In this document: one piece after another, positions 18,016 to 26,638 of the stretch
Layout: each line of letters opens with the position of its first letter
Position numbering within the stretch: position 1 is the first letter of the stretch
Program-made: the position numbers and the translations under genes
Assembly (NCBI GenBank): GCA_047973225.1
Contig: JBKEBQ010000027.1
Coordinates: forward strand, 7,939-71,938
Reading direction: 5' to 3'
Length of the DNA stretch: 64,000 nucleotides
From: JBKEBQ01 sp047973225
GTDB lineage: Bacteria > Bacillota_I > Bacilli_A > Erysipelotrichales > Erysipelotrichaceae
Notes under the pieces: model-generated
What the model was told of the DNA's origin: nothing
What the model saw: only the letters and a program-made list of their open reading frames with translations
Databases searched by the model: none

Positions 18016-18059
18016 AAAAACGGATACAAACACATCATTACCTAGTTGTGTTTATATCC
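18016..18059 (-). terminator. Terminator of the carbohydrate ABC transporter operon
   Basis: GGATATAAACAC pairs with GTGTTTGTATCC (12 bp with one G-U pair), followed on the minus strand by GTTTTTAC. It lies about 30 bases past the ATPase gene. Confidence 0.8.
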
Positions 18060-18088
18060 ATTTCTGATTATATGTATCTTTTCTTTAA

Positions 18089-19180
18089 TTAAACAATACG
18101 GTTTTCGTTCTCTTTATCAAAGAAGTGTATCTTCCCCAAATCAAAGGTTACCTTCGTATCCGTGTGAGAGTCAATACCTAAACGTGTCGCAACTTTTGCG
18201 ATCACTTTTTGATCACCAATATTTCCATGTAAAATACTTTCATGTCCCAATAACTCACTAATGTCAACATGATACGCAAACTCAGCACTAGGATATGTTT
18301 CCTTAACAATTCCTTCACAGTGAATATCTTCAGGTCTTACCCCCATAATTACTTCTTTATCATGATATGGCTCTAACTCTTTTACGTATCTTTCTGGTAT
18401 CTTAATCGCTTGTCCATTAAAGAAAAATTCCTTGTCTTTATAAGTTCCATTCAAGAAATTCGTTGCCGGTGATCCTACAAATCCAGCCACGAATTTATTC
18501 GATGGATTGTTGTATATTTCTTTTGGTGTCCCAATTTGTTGGATATAACCATCTTTCATAACCACAATTCTAGTCGCCATCGTCATCGCTTCCGTTTGGT
18601 CATGTGTCACATAAATCGTAGTGGCTCCTACTCGTTCATGTAATTGAATGATTTCTGAGCGCATTTGAACTCGCAACTTAGCATCCAGGTTACTCAATGG
18701 CTCATCCATCAAAAATACATGCGGATTTCTAACAATTGCTCTACCCAAAGCAACCCGTTGCCGCTGACCTCCTGATAATTCTTTTGGTTTTCGATCTAAA
18801 TATCCCTCAATTTCTAATATTTTCGCAGCGTTTTGTACGCGCTCATGAATTTCTTCTTTTGGTGTTTTTTTAATTTTTAAACCAAATGCCATATTATCAT
18901 ACACACTCATGTGTGGATATAATGCATACGATTGGAAGACCATCGCAATATCACGATCTTTCGGAGGAACATCATTTACCAGCTTTTCATTTATATATAA
19001 TTCACCAGCACTAATTTCCTCCAACCCTGCAACCATACGAAGCGTTGTCGATTTCCCACAACCACTAGGTCCTACAAAAACGATAAACTCTTTATCTTTG
19101 ATTTCTAAATTAAAATCAAAAACTGCCTGTACTTTATTATCGTACACTTTATCTATATTTTTAAATCGTAAATTCGCCAT
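18089..19180 (-). CDS. Carbohydrate ABC transporter ATPase, MsmK/UgpC type
   Basis: 363 residues. Walker A GPSGCGKST, signature LSGGQRQRVALGRAI, Walker B VFLMDEPLSNLD and H-loop VTHDQTEAM, then a C-terminal regulatory OB-type domain with MGVRPEDIHCE. Such ATPases drive CUT1 sugar importers and often serve several of them. AGGAGG lies four bases before the ATG. It is the last gene of the operon, downstream of the binding protein, two permeases and a tiny membrane protein. Confidence 0.92.
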   Translation of the reverse strand: MANLRFKNIDKVYDNKVQAVFDFNLEIKDKEFIVFVGPSGCGKSTTLRMVAGLEEISAGELYINEKLVNDVPPKDRDIAMVFQSYALYPHMSVYDNMAFGLKIKKTPKEEIHERVQNAAKILEIEGYLDRKPKELSGGQRQRVALGRAIVRNPHVFLMDEPLSNLDAKLRVQMRSEIIQLHERVGATTIYVTHDQTEAMTMATRIVVMKDGYIQQIGTPKEIYNNPSNKFVAGFVGSPATNFLNGTYKDKEFFFNGQAIKIPERYVKELEPYHDKEVIMGVRPEDIHCEGIVKETYPSAEFAYHVDISELLGHESILHGNIGDQKVIAKVATRLGIDSHTDTKVTFDLGKIHFFDKENENRIV

Positions 19181-19188
19181 ACTTCCTC

Positions 19189-19359
19189 CTACTTATGATC
19201 CTTATTGTACATAAACAATAACGTCAACAATCCTATAAGTCCAATAATCTCAATAAATAAACCTTTATAACCAATGTTTTTTTGGCCAATAATTATCATA
19301 GCTAAACAAATACAGGCTACAATTATCATCACCATTGTTTTTATACGTACCCCCATCAT
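19189..19359 (-). CDS. Small membrane protein, DUF6903-like
   Basis: 56 residues. Two hydrophobic segments (about 8-24 and 35-50) flank a polar turn with GQKNIGYKGLF, and the end is basic (YNKDHK). This resembles the DUF6903 family of tiny membrane proteins found between permease and ATPase genes of CUT1 sugar transporter operons. The assignment is from memory of the pattern. It starts 6 bases after the permease stop, with GTAGGTG as ribosome site for either of two adjacent ATGs (19359 or 19356), and ends just before the ribosome site of the ATPase gene. The tight packing supports a real gene. Function is unknown, perhaps transporter assembly. Confidence 0.75.
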   Translation of the reverse strand: MMGVRIKTMVMIIVACICLAMIIIGQKNIGYKGLFIEIIGLIGLLTLLFMYNKDHK

Positions 19360-19365
19360 GATCAC

Positions 19366-20232
19366 CTACTCTTTCAAACCACCAAGGCTCATACCTTGCG
19401 TTAATTTTTTCTGTACCAATATATATAGAATTAAGGTCGGAATCATAATGATAACTAGCCCTGCATACATGACTCCATCATTGGATTGTGAACGTGCATC
19501 TGCCATAAGAAACTTTACACCCACTGCAAGTGTTGAATTGTCCTTTTCCATAAACGTAAAGGCTAATACATATTCATTCCAGAAGGACAAAAATTGAAAT
19601 AAAATAACCGTAATAATACTCGGTCTTGCCATTGGAATCATAACGCGTAGCATGGTTCTAAAATAACCACAACCATCAATTCTTGCCGCTTCTTCAAATG
19701 CTTTTGGCAACGTTTTAAAGAAACTACTCAACAAATATATCGTAAATGGCAATGAAGTTGAAGCATAAACAAGCGCCAATACCACTTTATTATTTAACAG
19801 CACATCACTCCAATCCATTGCAACCTCAATATTGAATAGCATCACAAATATTGGCAATACGATATAGTTTACATTGATAAATAAGCCCGCCATAAACAAC
19901 CCATTAAAAAACTTTTTTCCAACAAAATCAAAACGAGCCAAAGCATACGATGCTGGAAGCGCCACTGCCAATAAAATCACAAGCGCCAATGCCGTAACAA
20001 TCACCGTATTGAGTAAGTAATCACCCATCTTTGCTTCTTGAAATGCATCAACAAAATTTTGCCACATCACTTCGCTAGGGAGCGAAAATGGTGAATTGCT
20101 AACCAGATCCATTTGCGATTTTAAGCTAGCCATAAATACCCAAATAATAGGAACAATAATCGATATTGCTAAGGTAATCAAGGCTACATAAATAAATACT
20201 TTATATAAAGATATACTTTTTATTTTTTCCAT
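19366..20232 (-). CDS. Carbohydrate ABC transporter permease, MalG type
   Basis: 288 residues with six predicted helices and the EAA loop EEAARIDGCGYFRTMLRVMIPMA. It forms a heterodimeric CUT1 permease with the upstream MalF-type protein. The ATG at 20232 has AGGAGG seven bases upstream; the ATG at 20238 is too close to that site. It ends with YILVQKKLTQGMSLGGLKE, the family's typical C-terminus. Confidence 0.92.
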   Translation of the reverse strand: MEKIKSISLYKVFIYVALITLAISIIVPIIWVFMASLKSQMDLVSNSPFSLPSEVMWQNFVDAFQEAKMGDYLLNTVIVTALALVILLAVALPASYALARFDFVGKKFFNGLFMAGLFINVNYIVLPIFVMLFNIEVAMDWSDVLLNNKVVLALVYASTSLPFTIYLLSSFFKTLPKAFEEAARIDGCGYFRTMLRVMIPMARPSIITVILFQFLSFWNEYVLAFTFMEKDNSTLAVGVKFLMADARSQSNDGVMYAGLVIIMIPTLILYILVQKKLTQGMSLGGLKE

Positions 20233-20243
20233 GATCATCCCTC

Positions 20244-21131
20244 CTAAAACTCAAGTGTATCGCGTTCGGTAATCTTATTTAAAATACTAGATAAAGCAAA
20301 AGAGAATAAGAAGATACACACTCCAATGGTCATACCATAAGCATAATTACCGGCGAAAGCCTTACTATACATATAATTCAAAGTTACTTCTGATCCTAAG
20401 AAACCTTCTGTTGTCAGTTGCACAAACATGAAACTCAAGTTAATCGTACTGATCACAAAAAATGTCAAAGTCGTTCTTATATTATTCCAAATAAGCGGTA
20501 ATGTAATAAGCGAAAACTGTTGCAGTTTACTAGCGCCTTCCAACCCCGCAGCCTCATACAAGTTCTCGGGAATGGATGACATACTTGCCATATACATCAC
20601 CATGTAATATCCGATGGCTTGCCATATCAATGCTGCAATAATCGAATAATTTACAATTGCGGGATTCCCCATCCATTGTTGTTGCAAAGAACCCAATCCA
20701 ATCATTTCTAATATTGAATTTAAAATTCCGTTATTGGGTGCATAAATAGCTGAGAATATCCCTGCAATAACGACGATACTTAAAATATTAGGAATATAAA
20801 ATATAACACGAAAGAAATTTTTTCCTCTGAAATTTTCCCTTGTTAACAGTGTCGCAAACAACACCGCTAACACAACTGTACATATCGTAATAATGGTAAT
20901 ATATAAAATCGTATTTTGCATGGATTCAATAAATTTCATATCTTTAAACAAGACGTTAAAATTGAAGAAACCGGCAAATTCTGGATCACTAACAAAATTT
21001 AATTGTTTAAATAAAGAAGTCTTAAATACTTCAATCGTTGGAATTACAATAAAGATGGTAACCAACAATATTGCTGGCGCTAAACATGCGAAGATAAATC
21101 TACGCTTTTCTTTTTTTCTATTCACTCGCAT
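20244..21131 (-). CDS. Carbohydrate ABC transporter permease, MalF type
   Basis: 295 residues with six predicted helices and the docking loop YEAAGLEGASKLQQFSLITLPLI. It is the partner of the MalG-type permease. The open frame begins at 21161, but AAAGGAG directly precedes the ATG at 21131; a GTG three codons later has better spacing, so the exact start is open. An attenuator-like hairpin lies between it and the binding-protein gene. Confidence 0.9.
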   Translation of the reverse strand: MRVNRKKEKRRFIFACLAPAILLVTIFIVIPTIEVFKTSLFKQLNFVSDPEFAGFFNFNVLFKDMKFIESMQNTILYITIITICTVVLAVLFATLLTRENFRGKNFFRVIFYIPNILSIVVIAGIFSAIYAPNNGILNSILEMIGLGSLQQQWMGNPAIVNYSIIAALIWQAIGYYMVMYMASMSSIPENLYEAAGLEGASKLQQFSLITLPLIWNNIRTTLTFFVISTINLSFMFVQLTTEGFLGSEVTLNYMYSKAFAGNYAYGMTIGVCIFLFSFALSSILNKITERDTLEF

Positions 21132-21148
21132 ATCTCCTTTCTGAACAA

Positions 21149-21176
21149 AAGCGATGAGCAATCTAGCCCATCGCTT
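21149..21176 (-). terminator. Attenuator-like hairpin after the sugar-binding protein gene
   Basis: AAGCGATGGGC pairs with GCTCATCGCTT (11 bp with one G-U), followed by TTGTTC. A moderate terminator between the binding protein and the permeases would raise binding-protein expression above the membrane parts, a known arrangement in CUT1 operons. Confidence 0.65.
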
Positions 21177-21194
21177 AAAATCTTTATTCCTTAT

Positions 21195-22514
21195 CTATTT
21201 TGCAGGATGTGCTCTTAAAGTATCCCATAATTCAATTAATTTCTTTTGCCAGTCATCTACTGTTGCAGTTCCTGTTGCAATTTCATCAATTGGACCAAAT
21301 AAAGAAGGTTTTAATTGTACATCTGGAATTGATGCTGTATCAAATGGTGCAAATGCTCCCATTGAAGCTCTTACTTTATCATTGTCATAAACACTGTAGA
21401 ATTCTTGATTGTATCCTTCTAATTTTTCTGTAATGCCCTTCACTGGAACAACACAGTCAAATTCTAACATAATTTCACTACCAGCATCAGAATAAATATA
21501 TTCCAAGAATTTTTTAGCATCATCTGGATTTTTTGCTTGTTTAGGAATCCATGCTTGTTCTGTATAAGCTGTTGCTACACGTTCTCCACCCTTTTCAAAT
21601 GCAGGCAACGCCATCAATCCCCAGTGGAAATCTTCTGGTGTAGTTTTTTCCATTTCTCCTACAATCCAACTACCGTTAGGCATAAATAATGCTTTGCCAT
21701 CAATAACTGCTTGTTGGTTCACTTTAAACCCATCTTTTGCGTTCGCATTTGCAACTGTATCTGGGAATAAGTAACCATTGTCTTTCGATACCAATTTACC
21801 TAATGTATCTAAAATCTTTTTTCCTGTATCTGAATCCCAAGTTCCTTCACCATATTTCATAGCTTTCGTAAAGAATTCTTGTCCTCCGACTTGGTCCAAC
21901 ATACCTTGTAGTGTTGTATCAAAGTATCCTTTTACTGAATATGTTACCAATGAAATACCATCAGCTTTTGCTTTTTCACCTAATGCCCACATGTCATCCC
22001 ATGTTTCTGGTAACGCATATTTTTTACCTTCACCAATAAGTTCTGTGTTGTAGTAGAAACCTGCTGGTGTATACATAATTGGAGCTAAATATTTTTTTCC
22101 ATCTCCGAAGTATTCCGTAATTGAGTTTGATGCGAAACTTGGATCCATTTGATCTTTCACATTTTCAAACACATCCGAAATGTCCATTACTTCACCTGTA
22201 TTCAATTGTGTTTCCGTATATCCTGAAGGTTGCCCTAAATTGTGGTATACAATATCAGAATAGTCACCTTTTGCATTTTCCTTATTTAATACATCTGCCA
22301 ATTCTTTTTCAAAACGCAATTGAATGTCAATTTCTGGATTTTCTTTTTCAAATTCTTTCGCAAGCTTTGTGAATACTTCTTCACCGTTTCCACCTGAGAA
22401 AGCATCAAATTTTACTACTCTTTTTTCGTCTTTTTCAGCCGTGTCAGATGAACCACAAGCTGCAACTGTGAAAACCATTAAAAATGATAAACACGCCATC
22501 AATAATTTTTTCAT
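21195..22514 (-). CDS. Carbohydrate-binding lipoprotein of the ABC transporter
   Basis: 439 residues. A lipoprotein signal with lipobox VAAC (Cys20) is followed by a cluster-B (MalE-type) binding-protein fold: FDAFSGGNGEEVFTKLAKEFEKENPEI, NGSWIVGEMEK and AKKFLEYIYSDAGSEIM. It is the first gene of the transporter operon. Its neighbours (a GH112 phosphorylase and a sulfatase) suggest a galactosyl-HexNAc disaccharide or a sulfated form as ligand. This is inference, because binding specificity cannot be read from the sequence. Confidence 0.92.
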   Translation of the reverse strand: MKKLLMACLSFLMVFTVAACGSSDTAEKDEKRVVKFDAFSGGNGEEVFTKLAKEFEKENPEIDIQLRFEKELADVLNKENAKGDYSDIVYHNLGQPSGYTETQLNTGEVMDISDVFENVKDQMDPSFASNSITEYFGDGKKYLAPIMYTPAGFYYNTELIGEGKKYALPETWDDMWALGEKAKADGISLVTYSVKGYFDTTLQGMLDQVGGQEFFTKAMKYGEGTWDSDTGKKILDTLGKLVSKDNGYLFPDTVANANAKDGFKVNQQAVIDGKALFMPNGSWIVGEMEKTTPEDFHWGLMALPAFEKGGERVATAYTEQAWIPKQAKNPDDAKKFLEYIYSDAGSEIMLEFDCVVPVKGITEKLEGYNQEFYSVYDNDKVRASMGAFAPFDTASIPDVQLKPSLFGPIDEIATGTATVDDWQKKLIELWDTLRAHPAK

Positions 22515-22560
22515 ACTTCTGTAGAATCCTCCTCTTAAGATGTTTCATCTTCGTATCCAA

Positions 22561-22587
22561 AGTATAGCAAAACGTAAGCGCTTTTAC
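22561..22587 (-). promoter_or_regulatory. Promoter with a cre-like (CcpA) site for the sugar transporter operon
   Basis: On the minus strand an extended -10, TGCTATACT (TATACT at 22561-22566), has TGGTAA as a weak -35. The spacer holds TAAAAGCGCTTACG (22573-22586), matching 12 of 14 positions of the cre consensus TGWAANCGNTNWCA. Binding there would block the polymerase. A LacI-type local repressor could use a similar site. Confidence 0.6.
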
Positions 22588-22725
22588 CATATAGGATATT
22601 GCCAATTTTTTTATATATTTTGTTTTTTTTGTTTTTTTTCAAAATAATTACATTTTTTTCTGAATAATTGTTTATAATAAGAGTGATATAACTATTTATA
22701 TAAATACTATATTGAGGTGAAAAAA

Positions 22726-24174
22726 ATGAAAAAACCAAATATTTTATTACTTATGTGTGATCAGTTTCGAGGCGATACCTTATCCTATAAAAAACACCCT
22801 GATGTCCAAACGCCCCATCTTGATACACTTGCAGCACAGGGGGTTTCGTTTCAACATGCATATTCGTCCTGTCCTAGTTGCATTCCCGCTCGAGTTTCCT
22901 TATTTACAGGAAAAAGTCAAAGAAATCATGGGCGTGTCGGCTATGAAGATGGCATCTCTTGGAACTTTGAACATATGTTTCCACAATTGTTAAGCGATCA
23001 TGGTTATCAAAGCAAATGTGTTGGAAAGATGCATGTCCATCCGATCCGCAAAAGTTGTGGATTTGCATCCATCACTCTACATGATGGATACTTAGGCTAT
23101 TATCGCAGTACAACGATTCCTCATTATCAACACCAGGAGGTAAGCGATGATTATCTTTATTATCTTAAAAAACAAATTGGACAAAGTGCTGACGTGAGTG
23201 CAAGTGGACTTGATGCTAACTCGTGGGTCACGCATCCTTGGATCTATAAAGAACACTTACATCCCACCAACTGGGCAGTGGATGAAAGCATTCGCTTTCT
23301 CAACACGCGTGATCGCGAAAAACCATTCTTTCTAATGACATCTTTTGTGCGTCCACATCCACCCTTTGATGCACCACAAAGTTATTATGACATCTATAAA
23401 AACAAACAACTACAAGACGCTGCAAGTGGCAATTGGAAACTGCAAAACACACTATATGGCGATACCAAAGATTCTATTTTCGGAAATCACCATCCATCTA
23501 TGACACACGATGCCATGGCAGGATACTATGCAAGTATCACACATGTAGACCATCAAATTGGACGCTTACTTACATCTTTACAAGAAGATGGTAGTTATGA
23601 CAACACGATTATAATTTTTCTAAGTGATCATGGAGAAATGTTGTTCGATCATGGACTGTTTCGAAAAGTCTTTCCTTACGAAGGCAGCACACACATTCCC
23701 CTCATTTTCTCCATTGGAAAAAACGTACAAGCAATAACGCCACATGCCAGTAAATCCATTGTTGAATTGCGAGATATTATGCCAACCATTTTAGACTTTG
23801 CCAACATTAGCACACCAAGTGATGTCGATGGATTATCGCTTTATGGCGAAATCGCCGACAACAAAAAAATTGAACGTAGTCATTTGCATGGAGAACATAG
23901 TTTTCATTCCGATCTATCCAATCATTTTATCGTCACCAATAAAGACAAATACATTTGGTACTCACAAACAGGTACAGAACAATATTTTCACTTACAAAAC
24001 GATCCAAAGGAAACATACAACGCCATTGATGATGCAGCATACAAAACTCGTATTCAACAGTTGCGAAACATACTCATTGACGAGTTAAAAGATTGTGAAG
24101 AAGGGTATAGCGATGGAACCAAATTGATCGTTGGAAAAACCCCACAAAATATTGTAAACAGTAAAAAAGATTAG
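22726..24174 (+). CDS. Cytoplasmic sulfatase (Cys-type, formylglycine-dependent)
   Basis: 482 residues of the alkaline-phosphatase/sulfatase superfamily. The N-terminus NILLLMCDQFRGD carries metal-binding Asp, and the maturation motif CIPARVSLFTG has Cys52 as the predicted formylglycine. LSDHGEMLFDHGLFRK provides the second metal site. No signal peptide is seen, so it should act in the cytoplasm on imported sulfated material. The ATG at 22726 has GAGG eight bases upstream; a GTG at 22717 overlaps that site. It is divergent from the transporter operon and convergent with the GH112 gene. A maturase (anSME) must be encoded elsewhere. A phosphonate monoester hydrolase is a less likely alternative. 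Confidence 0.85.
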   Translation: MKKPNILLLMCDQFRGDTLSYKKHPDVQTPHLDTLAAQGVSFQHAYSSCPSCIPARVSLFTGKSQRNHGRVGYEDGISWNFEHMFPQLLSDHGYQSKCVGKMHVHPIRKSCGFASITLHDGYLGYYRSTTIPHYQHQEVSDDYLYYLKKQIGQSADVSASGLDANSWVTHPWIYKEHLHPTNWAVDESIRFLNTRDREKPFFLMTSFVRPHPPFDAPQSYYDIYKNKQLQDAASGNWKLQNTLYGDTKDSIFGNHHPSMTHDAMAGYYASITHVDHQIGRLLTSLQEDGSYDNTIIIFLSDHGEMLFDHGLFRKVFPYEGSTHIPLIFSIGKNVQAITPHASKSIVELRDIMPTILDFANISTPSDVDGLSLYGEIADNKKIERSHLHGEHSFHSDLSNHFIVTNKDKYIWYSQTGTEQYFHLQNDPKETYNAIDDAAYKTRIQQLRNILIDELKDCEEGYSDGTKLIVGKTPQNIVNSKKD

Positions 24175-24193
24175 AAATTTCTAATCTTTTTCT
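24164..24193. terminator. Bidirectional terminator between sulfatase and GH112 genes
   Basis: AAAAAGATTAGAAA and TTTCTAATCTTTTT form a perfect palindromic stem with T-runs on both strands. It overlaps the sulfatase stop codon and lies about 40 bases from the stop of the convergent GH112 gene. Confidence 0.85.
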
Positions 24194-24230
24194 TTATGCA
24201 AAATTACAACTGTGCTACTTCTCAATGTAT

Positions 24231-26393
24231 TTACATTTCAAACCAGCGAATTTCTGATTCTTGTAATGTAATTTCAAAACTAGAACCATCTCCCTTGTAC
24301 ACGATACTTGATTGTTCCTCATACGTATTGTTTACAACACAGAAACTATTGGTTTTTGGATACGCATTTACTTCTACATTATAATTATCTGCATACCATT
24401 GTTTTATCTCATTTTGCTTGCCTGCTGCATAATATAAACTTCGATAAAGCAATCTGGTATTCGCAAAGTTAAATGGAAGCCCACTCATATATACTGCCTT
24501 CCCCTTACCATACGTATGACTAGCTAGATGAATGCTATGATTGCTTTGTTTGATCACGGTTGTATCTTCTTGCGCATATACAAATTGAACTTTATCACCA
24601 AAATCCAGATCACTTGGTAAACCCTCTATGATGAAGTGTTGTTTTTCATCCCAATTATATTTATCCTTTGATAAGCTGAAACCAATTTCTTTATCAACTC
24701 CTAACATATCATATAATTGAAAATACTTTCCTTCACTTTGATAAGCACTGGGTTCCCCAATACCAATAAATCCATTGCCTTCATAAACGAATTTTCTAAT
24801 TTTTTCAAGAATTTTAGGATTGTTCCAATATGCTCCACCACTAAAGGCCGTATAAGCATCACCAACATTAATGATAACGCCAGTTTCTTCAAAAGTGTTG
24901 GTATCTTGTAAAAGATCATCAAAACTAATAAACGAAATATCTAGTGGTAATCCACTCAAAGCTTCTAATACGCCTTCATACACACGGTTTTGTGGATAGG
25001 GAAGTGCATGCGCTACCATATGCGTACTCCAACTACGAAGTTTTCCCCAACTATTTAATATATACACTTTAAAAGGCACGACATATGGCTTATTGTTTCC
25101 TACCTTGTCGTATAATGCACGAAACTCATCCGTAACCTTTTCGACATAATCAATAAATGCAGGAAACTGTAGGGCAAGCTTCAAATATCCTCCATACCCA
25201 ATACGATCCACTGGTTTCCGTAAAATGGCTCTTCTTGCTGTTACCCAGTTGATTTTGGCTTCTCTAACTGGATCTCCCCCTTCATAAAACGTGTCAGGGA
25301 AGAAATATGGTAAAAATCTTCCTTCACTGTATTTTAATCCAGGGATCTCAGAAATTAAGCGTAAGGTCATTCCATTTCCAACAGAACCAACCACAGCATC
25401 CAACCCTAAATGTTGGAAATATGCTCCATAAGGTTCACTTCCAATCCAGTGATCACCCAAAAACATCATTGCTTCTTTTCCTGCATCATGCGTCAAATCA
25501 ATAAACACCTTCATCAATGCAGACACTTCTTGTTGTTGAAAATTCAAAAAATCTCTAAATTCTTTACTTGGGACTACAGACGTAGCATTATAGTATCCCT
25601 GGTTGATAATGTATTCCGCACGAAAAGGATATCCCACTTGTTTTTCGAAGCGCTCTAAGATATAAGGACTAACACTGGCGCTATATCCAAACCAATCCAC
25701 AAATGTTTCCCTCGCATACTCATCAAAAACAAGTGTAAATTGATGGAAAAAAGTAGTAAAGCGAATCACATCTGTTTCGCTATTTTCTTGTAAATATTTT
25801 TTGAATTTTTCAATTGCATAAGCTTTCGTTTTTGGTTGACGAACATCATAGGTCATTTGCTTCTCTTGCCCTTGCCAATCATTTGTCAGTGAATTATACA
25901 TATGCACAGGATCCCAAACAATAAAGGCTAAAAAACTCACCGTATATGCATGAAAAGGAATCGTATTCGAAATGGTCACTTCCATCTTTGTTGCATCATA
26001 TGACCAATCATGAGTCCCTACAACAGTACCATTTGTACGATCAATTACTTCCCACCAGCGTTTTATATCATCTACTGTATTTACCATCAATTGATCTTGA
26101 TAGTAATGTTTCATGATCGGAATTATTAATGTTGTTGATGAAGCTGTATAAAATTTACTCATCAAATACATTTGTTGAATTTCTTCAGGATTCTTTCTTG
26201 CCCAATCATTATCTTTTCTTGTTGTGTAATAGGTTGCATAACGCTTTACATCTAGCGATTTAAATTCTTCTGGCATTTTTGTTCCATCGCAATCGCGAAT
26301 GGCATCTGCTCCCCATCTATCCATAACATCCAATGTACCTTCAATTACATCTGTATCGGTAGGAACTGTAACCCTTCCTTTGTTTCTACTCAT
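24231..26393 (-). CDS. GH112 phosphorylase (galacto-N-biose/lacto-N-biose type)
   Basis: 720 residues, full family length. GH112 enzymes split beta-galactosides of HexNAc (galacto-N-biose, lacto-N-biose) or rhamnose with phosphate, giving galactose 1-phosphate. It is closely similar, from memory, to the Bifidobacterium enzyme: WGADAIRDCDGT, FRFTTFFHQFTL-like segment, the acid-catalyst motif MMFLGDHWIGSEPYG (Asp314), GRFLPYFFPDTFYEGGDP and ISFDDLL. No signal peptide, so it acts in the cytoplasm. The ATG at 26393 follows GGAGG with a four-base gap. It has its own promoter facing araC. Rhamnose specificity (GalRhaP) cannot be excluded. Confidence 0.93.
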   Translation of the reverse strand: MSRNKGRVTVPTDTDVIEGTLDVMDRWGADAIRDCDGTKMPEEFKSLDVKRYATYYTTRKDNDWARKNPEEIQQMYLMSKFYTASSTTLIIPIMKHYYQDQLMVNTVDDIKRWWEVIDRTNGTVVGTHDWSYDATKMEVTISNTIPFHAYTVSFLAFIVWDPVHMYNSLTNDWQGQEKQMTYDVRQPKTKAYAIEKFKKYLQENSETDVIRFTTFFHQFTLVFDEYARETFVDWFGYSASVSPYILERFEKQVGYPFRAEYIINQGYYNATSVVPSKEFRDFLNFQQQEVSALMKVFIDLTHDAGKEAMMFLGDHWIGSEPYGAYFQHLGLDAVVGSVGNGMTLRLISEIPGLKYSEGRFLPYFFPDTFYEGGDPVREAKINWVTARRAILRKPVDRIGYGGYLKLALQFPAFIDYVEKVTDEFRALYDKVGNNKPYVVPFKVYILNSWGKLRSWSTHMVAHALPYPQNRVYEGVLEALSGLPLDISFISFDDLLQDTNTFEETGVIINVGDAYTAFSGGAYWNNPKILEKIRKFVYEGNGFIGIGEPSAYQSEGKYFQLYDMLGVDKEIGFSLSKDKYNWDEKQHFIIEGLPSDLDFGDKVQFVYAQEDTTVIKQSNHSIHLASHTYGKGKAVYMSGLPFNFANTRLLYRSLYYAAGKQNEIKQWYADNYNVEVNAYPKTNSFCVVNNTYEEQSSIVYKGDGSSFEITLQESEIRWFEM

Positions 26394-26432
26394 GTGACCT
26401 CCTCTATTGCCTCTATTGCGTTTATAATACAA

Positions 26433-26461
26433 ATAATACAAACAAACTTCATAAGCGTCAA
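26433..26461 (-). promoter_or_regulatory. Promoter of the GH112 phosphorylase gene
   Basis: On the minus strand TTGACG (26456-26461) and TATTAT (26433-26438) are separated by 17 bases. The -35 is part of one of two tandem repeats that look like AraC sites. Confidence 0.72.
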
Positions 26462-26482
26462 TATAGTAAAAATAGTGTCAAT
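26451..26482 (-). repeat. Tandem direct repeats upstream of GH112 (candidate AraC operator)
   Basis: ATTGACACTAT (26472-26482) and ATTGACGCTTAT (26451-26462) are direct repeats about 20 bases apart, the second overlapping the -35. Two helical-turn spacing at the -35 is typical of AraC-family activators, and the divergent gene encodes one. Confidence 0.6.
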
Positions 26483-26638
26483 TACAGAAAATACCAATAT
26501 ACATAAAAAAAAAGAAAAATATGCCCTTCAAAGCCGGATTTTGTTATTTTTTTATACATATTGTTGATTTTAATAAATTTCAATATTTCATCTTTTTTTA
26601 TTCATTTTTTATATTATAATAAAATTAGAGGTACCTAT

